Positions 50,846 to 57,610 of a stretch of 57,610 nt of DNA are shown piece after piece. The notes beneath the pieces were generated by a model, which saw nothing but the letters and a program-made list of their open reading frames with translations, was not told the DNA's origin and ran no database searches. Within the stretch, counting starts at the first letter, position 1; every line of letters begins with the position of its first letter. Source of the DNA: Nemertoderma westbladi (taxonomy: Eukaryota > Xenacoelomorpha > Nemertodermatida > Nemertodermatidae); NCBI GenBank assembly GCA_032718475.1, contig JAUCBJ010004502.1, positions 1 to 57,610 of the forward strand. Reading direction: 5' to 3'. Both the position numbers and the translations under genes were made by a program.

Positions 50846-52667
50846 TAACATATTGACACAAGCGAAAGCCGCAGTTTCTCTATTGGAGCGGCCTTCTATT
50901 GACAAACAACCAGACGCGTTAATAGACGGTCAACTAGACATTTTGTCAGACACCTCACGAAATGTTCTACCAGACACTAGTAACACATTGACAAATAATA
51001 AAGCCGCAGTTTCTCTATTGGAGCGGCCTTGTATTGACAAACAACCAAACTTGACACTCTTGAGTAATCATAAGCACAGTGAAACCTCATGTATTACAGA
51101 TGTGGGTAGTACCTATATAAATGTAAATACAGGTGTTACTTTGCGCTCAAGAGACATACCAAACTTGCAACCTACGGTGAGACCTGGGATTAATATTGGC
51201 AGAAAAATAATTTTACCGAAACCCAGTGACCCCATAGAGTTCAAACCACCATTAACGATCGACTTACAAAGTACCGACAATCAAGGTAAGAAGACGAAGA
51301 AGGACAAATTACTCGTGGACCCGGACGGATCAACAGTCAACAAGGGAATACCTACCGGCGGACTCGTGGGCCCATCTAGTAAAACAAAACCTTCCAAACT
51401 CACCATTGACTTACCTGATGACGTCATAAATACTTACGTCGACCGCATTGTAAACCTGACAGATTCTTGGACGAGCGCTTGCCAAAAATTAGCGTGGATT
51501 ATACGTTTTGTACAATACGTTAAAGGCAAACGCGACTTTACACGCCGACTTACATTGACTGAGATTGACAGATGTGAAATTAAATTAATTCGCCATTATC
51601 AATTACGATATTTCGCACGCGAATTCACATCTATAAGTCAAGGTCAACCAATCAAGTCGTCACCAATATTGAGTTGGAGTCCGATAATTTATAATGGCTT
51701 AATTTGTCATAAATCTCGGCTTCAAAACATTGACCTTAATACTGATTTTAGGTACCCAATAATAATACCGCAACATCACGAATTACAACGTGCAATGATA
51801 CTGGACGCACATTTACATTTGAAACACGCTGGAAGACACCACTGTCTTTGCTACTTACGTACTAGATTTGTAATAATTAGACCCAGTAAAGCGTTAAGTT
51901 CAGTGACGCGTACGTGTATTATTTGTAAAAAGGTACACTCTAGAATAGGTACCCAAGAAATGAGTGAACTTCCACAAGCACGACTTCAAGCATTCAGACC
52001 ACCTTTTACAGAGACTGGAACTGATTGCTTTGGTCCCATACATACGAAACGTGGACGTATACTAGTAAAACGCTGGGGACTGATTTTCACATGTATGTCC
52101 AGTAGGGCAGTTCATATTGAACACGTGATGGATCTTTCCACCAACGCATTCATACTAGCATTGCGGCGATTTATCGCTAGACGCGGACTAGTAAAATGCT
52201 TGTACTCAGACCAAGGTACAAACTTTGTTGGTGCTCGAAATGAAATTGCTAGAGCCTTTAAGAAATTAGATCATGATCAAATCTCAAACGAACTACGTCC
52301 TTACAAGATTGTTTGGAAGTTTAATCCTCCAGACAGTCCATGGAGAGGCGGAGTCTGGGAGAGACTGATAAGATATATCAAAACGGCCATGGCAAAGGTC
52401 ATTCCAGTAAACCACATCTTGACAGACGACCAATTGACTACATTGTTTGTTGAAATCGAGGCGATACTAAATACTAGACCAATAGTATTAGTACCCGATG
52501 ACAAACAATCCCAATTTGCTTTAACACCAGCACACCTGCTAAAGCAGGCACCGACTACTTTGACGCCTATTTCTATTCCAATAGAAGGCGATAGCTACGG
52601 TAGAAAAGCGTGGAAAATCACGCAACTACTAGCTAACAAATTCTGGGAAATATGGCAAAACCATTAG
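50808..52667 (+). pseudogene. linker repeats, pre-integrase domain and integrase, element A
   Basis: Residues 1-95 hold a 45-residue tandem repeat (KAAVSLLERP.IDKQP, 135-bp period, 50865 and 51000). From ~205 to 330 is the BEL region that normally follows RNase H (KLAWIIRFVQY, SPIIYNGLICHKSRL, YPIIIPQHHELQ). Integrase: H-H finger (AHLHLKHAG..) and CIICKK; core TGTDCFGPI, LYSDQGTNFVG, WERLIRYIKTAM (D, D, E all present), then LTPAHLL. The frame ends in a TAG at 52665 where a Tyr is expected. No RT motif anywhere between protease and this domain. Confidence 0.85.
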
Positions 52668-52946
52668 TTGCCCTCTATTCCTGCCAGAACAACCTGGTAC
52701 AACAATACTCGCGCTTTAAAGCCAGGAGATCACGTGCTGTTAGCGGAAGTGAATCTAAAAAGACGCTTCTGGATAACAGGTGTAATTTTAGCCACACATC
52801 CATCTATGGATGGAGTGACAAGAACCGTGACGGTATGGACAATTGACGGTCGTACAGTAGACAGACCGACTCAACGTCTCGTACTTCTTGAAGAGACTCG
52901 AAACGAGTCTGGAGACTACAAATCTCCAACTAGTGTTAGTAAATAA
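52668..52946 (+). pseudogene. post-integrase domain (BEL tail), element A
   Basis: Same phase as the integrase frame, directly after the TAG. LPSIPARTTW, LKPGDHVLLAEVNLKRRFW and VLLEETRNESGD match the BEL C-terminal domain and the related part of element D (22494-22210). Confidence 0.85.
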
Positions 52947-53308
52947 TTAGGAGTTTACAAATAGATTTCCACGTACCTGTACACTGTAGTAAAGACAGCG
53001 GTAGAATTCCATTGTCTTTATATGTGAACATTGAGGGTAGTACCCTTATGTGTCACATAGGAGCAGGATTTGTAGGTATAAGAAATGGAATTCTACTTGG
53101 AACTCACAATACTGAGACATTTTTGAAATTTTAGACAATCCATTTGGATTTGAAAATTTTTTAAAATATTCTCCTGATGAATTATTTCACTATAAGGTAG
53201 CATTTGTAGTTTAACTTTAACGTAAAAACTTTGAAAATCCGACGTATTTTGATTAAGTTACAGTAATGTAATATGCCTATTTATATTTGTACACATAAAA
53301 CCCTTAGG
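52947..53308 (+). other. 3' untranslated region of element A
   Basis: 52955-53175 is conserved with element D (20760-21000). Includes an inverted pair: AGAATTCCATTGTCTTTATATG and the later GGAATTCTACTT. After ~53180 the two diverge and element C's head begins at 53309. No 3' LTR for A is visible. Confidence 0.6.
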
Positions 53309-53388
53309 TACTCTCGTGGCGTAGTGGTCAGATGGTTAAGGCGTTGGATACATTACGTAGGTTACGAGTTCGAATCCCAGTCGGGAAA
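53309..53388 (+). other. tRNA-like module at the head of element C
   Basis: A box TGGCGTAGTGG (53317-53327) and B box AGTTCGAATCC (53367-53377), with GGTTAAGGCGTTGGA between. The acceptor arms pair weakly (CTCTCG with CGGGAA) and the anticodon stem does not form. It shares the CGTTGGA..TAGGT..GAGTTC.AATCC.AG..GG backbone with the module at 26714. Confidence 0.65.
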
Positions 53389-53392
53389 TTTG

Positions 53393-53800
53393 TATTTTGG
53401 GGCCATTTATTTTCATGTGGTGCTAATTGGTAGGCCAATGAGAAGCGTACAACGTAGCGAATAATGAGCCAGGCCAATCATAGGGCATAAATTACCTTAT
53501 TGCTCAAATGTGAGGCAGTGGAAAATTCTGTTAGGATTCCATGTCCCAGATTAGTGTAAGGGCCGGACTGCGTTGAACGATGAGCTGGGCCAATCATAGA
53601 GCACGAAGCACTTCATTGCTCAATTGTGAAGCTGTGGAAAATCCTGTTTAGATTCCATGTGCAATTTCTAGTATAAAAGGCCGGTTTGCCTTCGGTTATC
53701 ATGTTACATACCTGACATGTCGTTGTTATTCAGGTCGTCATTGTTTATTTTGTAAAATTAGTTAATTCGGTTTCTTGTTGAAACTTTATTTGATAAATCC
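53393..53800 (+). promoter_or_regulatory. putative LTR promoter of element C with 117-bp tandem duplication
   Basis: Two copies of GAGC..GGCCAATCATAG.GCA...TTGCTCAA.TGTGA.GC.GTGGAAAAT.CTGTT.GATTCCATGT begin at ~53464 and ~53581, each with a CCAAT box, then TATAAAAGG at 53672-53680. A duplicated upstream block before TATA looks like an LTR enhancer repeat. Confidence 0.6.
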
Positions 53801-56464
53801 TTTTGTAAAACTGTAAATATACTGCAATTTCCTGACATGTTTTCCTTTGGTCCGACTTCGGGACAGCCGAACACCAGGGAGATGGCAGCCTAGATCGTTA
53901 GGCCGTAAGCAACGCAGGGAAGGGATGTCCACAACACGCTAGCGCCCACATTGGATTGACCGCGCACCCCCTTTGCCCCTTCGAAATGCTCAACTTGCTA
54001 TGCAGCGCCCGCTTTGTGAGAAGGTAAGACTTTGTTCGATGCCCTTGCCCGCCGTAAGACCTATAGATCAGGGTAAGCGTGACACCGTACTGGACGCCGC
54101 AAATTTAGGATCAAATAATTATATCCAGACAACCCCCCCCCCCTTTGTCAAGTCCTACGAATCCCTGGGTTAACCTGTACTTCCTACAGGTGCGAACTAT
54201 TGCCATTCGTCAGTACGCGAGTACATATTAGGTACGGACAGCATATGTTCCATAATTTAGTGAGTCGTAGCACTGACTGTTTGGTACCGGTTCGCTTTGT
54301 AGAACGTACATTAGTACCCCCCCCCCCCCCCCCCCTCCTGTCTGGAGTTAGCTATTTGATCAGGCAAGGAGCATTTCTGCTACCGGCACACTGCTTGGCC
54401 TAGGGAGGTTTATTAATATCCTACCGCGCCTTGCCACGTACTGATAGGTATTGCTGCTAACTACCGCAGCAACAAAGTTCTAGAATTAAATTAGTATACC
54501 AGATCAGCTAACGTACGGTAGCAATTAAACCCTATTCTTATCTTACAACCAGAATCTGGTATTAGTGCCGATCACGGGTGTAGTTACTAACACTGTGGTT
54601 GCCCATTGGGTTGTGGATAGGAAGGAGAGAGCTTTGACGTCATTCGTGAGTATAAAGTTCTACAAACGCGACTAGTTTATTTTAGTAGCTAGCGCACGGT
54701 ATCACTTAGTCAGAAAATCACTAAAACCTAGTAAAAGGAATTACACGAAATTGTTTTATTTGTAACACACCCACACACACACGCCCTAAAACATATCGCC
54801 CTTAAAGTTCTACTAGCTATAGCGTACTATACATTACTTTAGGTGGAAATTATCTGTATTTGTACAATTAGGATCTGATTTAGTTGCGGCAAGATAAGGA
54901 GTATTTCATTTTCGTTATTAAACTGTTGTTTGTCTGGACAACGGTATTGTTACATTTAGGCCTGACCTTTTAGACTGATTTCGTACAGGGGGATCAGTTA
55001 TTGTTACATTTAGGCACGACCTTTAGGCTGATTTCGACAGGGATGATCAGCATTGTTACACTAGGTCTGTTAACCACCTAGTTCGTATATAAACCATATA
55101 AATCACACCGTGGCAAGTTACTGTATTTAGGACTGTCAGTGATAGTTAGGATTCGCTGCGCGGGGATTGTTTTCCCGTGAGTTTGGTCTGTTACTGTAAC
55201 TGTACATCTGCCTCACCGGTTAGAGGACAGGTATCCTTCTGTCTAGTACGTAGGCATTCGACCCGCTCACGTACATAGAATAGATACAAGGCTCTGTTCC
55301 TCGCCAGTAGTCGTTTGTGTACTGTATCTGTTTGTTTAGATATCCTGGACTGGGATTTGTTGTCAGATACTGTACAAGCCCGTATACATTACTAGAGTCT
55401 CATAGTAAGATACATCGTTACTAGGATCTGGTAAGCGGTATACTACTGGACCCTTACAGTAGGAAGTATATTATACAAATTCTGAAATTAGTGTATAGTA
55501 CTTCTATCGTAGTGTAAATATTCCTACCTTACAGTAGGAAGTATTTATATAAATTAGTATATAGTATTTCCGCCGTAGCGTATAGTATAGTTTAGAATTG
55601 TTAGCTATTGAAAGTAGGAGATATTTAAATCTAAGGTTAGTAAATTTGGTAATTTAGAACGTCCCCTGCTTCAGTAGGCTTTTAGGGTAGCTAGTACTTT
55701 CGTATTTAATCTTTGACTAGCTAACAGTTAGTTTGTAGCACTTTGTTTTACGCCGTGTGTGTGCGGTGTTACTTTTCGGTACTTGAAAAGGTACATAGGG
55801 TTTAAAGACCAATTTGTATCGGTACCTAGGAAGATTTTTCGTAAGCGTAGAAGTAAAACTCTCACCTTCGACCTTTTCAGGACTCAAGGACTCATTTCTG
55901 GACCGCTTCGAGGATTAGACCGCTTTTCGCAAAGTTTGGGAGACAATAAATTCGTCCGCGCCGCCGAAAAACGGAAAGACCCACGTCCGGTTTGTATTTG
56001 GGAATTTGTACGACTGGAAGATCAAAGGAACGTAAGTTTTACGACTCGTGTCGTTCAAACTTAAGAAAGCACAGTAGTACTCAAAATTTGTGGGTTTCAC
56101 TGTCTATTTAGTAGTGTTGTTGGTACATATTTTCCCTTTAGACGTTGCTGTTTGGCCTATTGTTTGTACTTGTTGATCTACATTTTGTTAACGTATACCG
56201 TTATCTCACTTATTCGTACAAATTTAGCCGGTAGGCTAGATTACTACTTATTTTATTATATACTTTGTTAGTTTATTTGTACATATATCAAGGTAAGTTT
56301 GACATTTGTACATTTCGACATTTTGACATTTCGACATTCTGACTTGTTGATTTATTTGTACCGGTTAGGGTATATATGTATTATATATACCAAGGTAAGT
56401 TTGACACTTCAACATTCAGACACTTTGACATTTTATTACCCGTACTTGACGTATATAATATGAC
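53801..56464 (+). other. long leader of element C
   Basis: Noncoding, conserved in blocks with the leader of element A as listed there. Also a C run (54317-54335), two near-copies of TTACATTTAGGC.CGACCTTTAGGCTGATTTCG (54950-55040), and GGTAAGTTTGACA at 56292 and 56394 just before gag, resembling 5' splice sites. A short 46-codon-or-longer frame at 55759-56064 overlaps the acceptor-like exon but shows no domain. Confidence 0.5.
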
Positions 56465-57610
56465 ATGAGTGACACACCCCATTCGACGAGATACCCACCT
56501 ACCGACTATGACTCGTGCGACCCGGACAGATCGACAGTAGACGAACCGAGAAGGAGAACCCGAGATTCCACCGATGTCACACCGCTTGCGTCGCCGGTAC
56601 CCCGAACGGAAATACCGGAAGCCGCAACGCGTGGCGACGGCAGGATCGAAGATTTCCTTACTGTCCCGCAGACTAGATCGCGGGAACCGGACATGGTAAG
56701 TTCGACTGGAAGCCAGGAGAACGTTATTAGAAGTATAGGAGGACACATGGCCCAGATTACTCGGAACCTCGGAGAAGGTTTTCGCGTTTTACGCGAGTTA
56801 ACCGCCCCGATGTCGAGATACGAGTTCTACACCTTACAGGTAAGGATAGAAAGTAGGGTACATGCCTCCGTAGATAAACTTAAAGGTTTGCACGAACTTG
56901 CAGAGTTGCGTGGCGACAACTTTACTCAGGTAAAGATAGTAGATAAATTGGTAAGTGCGAGAGAAAGCCTTATCCAGTTTAAGTCGGTAATAAGCTTGGC
57001 TCAACAGGAGCAGTTCGACCAACTGCTAGGTGAGTCAGTTTCGGACGCGTTGTTACAACCCGAAGAGGAAGAAGAACTCTACTGCCTGGACGGAAGGTTG
57101 GAAACGCTGACCAATTTTCTTCGTAGATGCGGTGTACCGATCGACGAACCGGAAGTCGAACCGCGAGGGACGACGGAAGTTCTCACTACGGAAGGCTCGC
57201 GAGCCTACCAACATCCACCACTGGATAGATCGTTCGTTAGCGTACGGAGCGACGTTGGCAACGTTGGCGACGTTAGTAGAACAGCGTCTGGAATTACTCG
57301 ACAACAACAGGAGGTTGCACGCCGACAACAAGTCGCCGAGGAAGAAGCGCGACACCAGATGGCACAGATCGCCATCGAAGGAGAGAAACAACGTAGAGAA
57401 GACGAGGCAAGAATTGCACAACTCAAGGCGCAAGCTGAATTCGAAGCATCAGAAATGCGCAGATTGGAGGAGGACTTAGTGCGAGAAGCAGCAGCTGACG
57501 AGTTAGCACGGAAAAAGGCAGCATCCGACGCTCGTGCCAAGATGGAGGCACGGCAAATAAATGCTCGATTAGCTATACAGGAAGCGGAATTAGCGGCACA
57601 ACAACAGGAC
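56465..57610 (+). CDS. gag N-terminal half, element C (partial, open to window end)
   Basis: ATG at 56465; 382 codons without a stop to the last base. MSDTPHST.., PTDYDSCDPDRS, RGDGRIEDFLTVPQ, DMVSSTGSQENVIRS, then ELTAPMSRYEFYTLQVR align with element A gag, whose premature TAA (29575) corresponds to a Phe codon here. The second half is a coiled coil rich in Glu/Gln/Arg (EEEARHQMAQIAIEGEKQRRE). Particle protein of a possibly intact element. Confidence 0.85.
   Translation, partial: MSDTPHSTRYPPTDYDSCDPDRSTVDEPRRRTRDSTDVTPLASPVPRTEIPEAATRGDGRIEDFLTVPQTRSREPDMVSSTGSQENVIRSIGGHMAQITRNLGEGFRVLRELTAPMSRYEFYTLQVRIESRVHASVDKLKGLHELAELRGDNFTQVKIVDKLVSARESLIQFKSVISLAQQEQFDQLLGESVSDALLQPEEEEELYCLDGRLETLTNFLRRCGVPIDEPEVEPRGTTEVLTTEGSRAYQHPPLDRSFVSVRSDVGNVGDVSRTASGITRQQQEVARRQQVAEEEARHQMAQIAIEGEKQRREDEARIAQLKAQAEFEASEMRRLEEDLVREAAADELARKKAASDARAKMEARQINARLAIQEAELAAQQQD

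Larger units (their letters stand above)
26714..53190 (+). mobile_element. element A: RT-less BEL/Pao-type element, split by nested insertions
   Basis: Plus-strand order: tRNA-like head and promoter (26714-27101), long leader, gag (29260-34287, with a 1208-bp interruption), protease (split at 34287/50214 by element B), a Lys-rich and repeat-containing linker, pre-integrase domain, integrase (to 52946), 3' UTR. No RT or RNase H motif lies between protease and integrase. In-frame stops at 29575, 33325 and 52665 and one frameshift near 50800 show decay. Its 3' LTR is not recognised. Confidence 0.75.
53309..57610 (+). mobile_element. element C: BEL/Pao-type element related to A, cut by the window end
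   Basis: Head (tRNA-like, CCAAT, TATAAAAGG, AATAAA-poor LTR candidate), 2.6-kb leader sharing blocks with A, and an open gag. Sequence similarity to A's 5' half is too low for the two to be LTRs of one element, so C is a separate, related insertion, close behind A's 3' UTR. Confidence 0.7.

Noticed and set aside
29575-52667. Programmed stop-codon readthrough in element A (TAA 29575, TGA 33325, TAG 52665)
   Set aside because: Three different stops, at least one replacing a sense codon present in element C, and a frameshift elsewhere; decay explains them better.
26790-55700. 26.8-28.9 kb and 53.4-55.8 kb as the 5' and 3' LTRs of one element
   Set aside because: Only blocks are shared, with much divergence between, and the second is followed by its own gag; two related elements fit better.

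Overview
The window is eukaryotic, almost certainly from an invertebrate animal. It carries BEL/Pao, Ty3/Gypsy and LINE reverse-transcriptase genes, TTAA-flanked piggyBac-like DNA elements, GT-AG splice signals with very short introns, CCAAT/TATA promoters and AATAAA signals, and there are no bacterial operons. The species cannot be named from the sequence. Nearly all of it is a nest of transposable elements of different ages.

Layout. 1-1256: LTR-like repeat and unannotated DNA. 3365-4589 (+): a small cysteine-rich gene that needs three very short introns. 5290-13960 (-): a decayed BEL/Pao element (element E) with gag, protease, RT fused by deletion to integrase, a tandem-repeat spacer and a broken exonuclease-like gene. 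14243-14728: a foldback MITE. 14760-19859 (-): a dead Ty3/Gypsy element (F) whose protease active-site codons are split by a piggyBac-like element (17337-18892). 20740-22500 (-): tail of another BEL element (D), split by a 5'-truncated LINE. 22744-24850: an unidentified decayed coding remnant followed by a second copy of the LTR-like repeat. 25269-26165: a second TTAA element. 26714-53190 (+): BEL-type element A, with gag, protease and integrase but no reverse transcriptase between them. Element A is split by the complete 15.9-kb BEL element B (34288-50213, coding on the minus strand, 5-bp target duplication GTAAC, near-identical LTRs). 53309 to the end (+): BEL-type element C, related to A, whose gag is open to the window edge.

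The most interesting system is element B. Besides gag-protease and a full RT/RNase H/integrase polyprotein, it carries an intact 866-residue gene in the position where an env gene would sit. That protein has an RNase D/WRN/EXD-like (DEDD superfamily) 3'-5' exonuclease-like domain and C-terminal CCHC zinc knuckles. The unrelated-looking element E has a decayed version of the same domain in the same place, and in both elements a tandem-repeat spacer separates pol from this gene. I read this as a lineage of BEL retrotransposons with an exonuclease-like accessory gene, which I do not know as a described family feature.

Other notable structures are: a 24-nt motif repeated in B's LTRs, gag and exonuclease gene in different reading frames; a cUUCGg hairpin array in B's LTR; tRNA-like modules at the head of both A and C; and a 63-codon ORF coupled to B's gag through an ATGA overlap. 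All calls were made by reading the sequence; no database search or alignment program was run.
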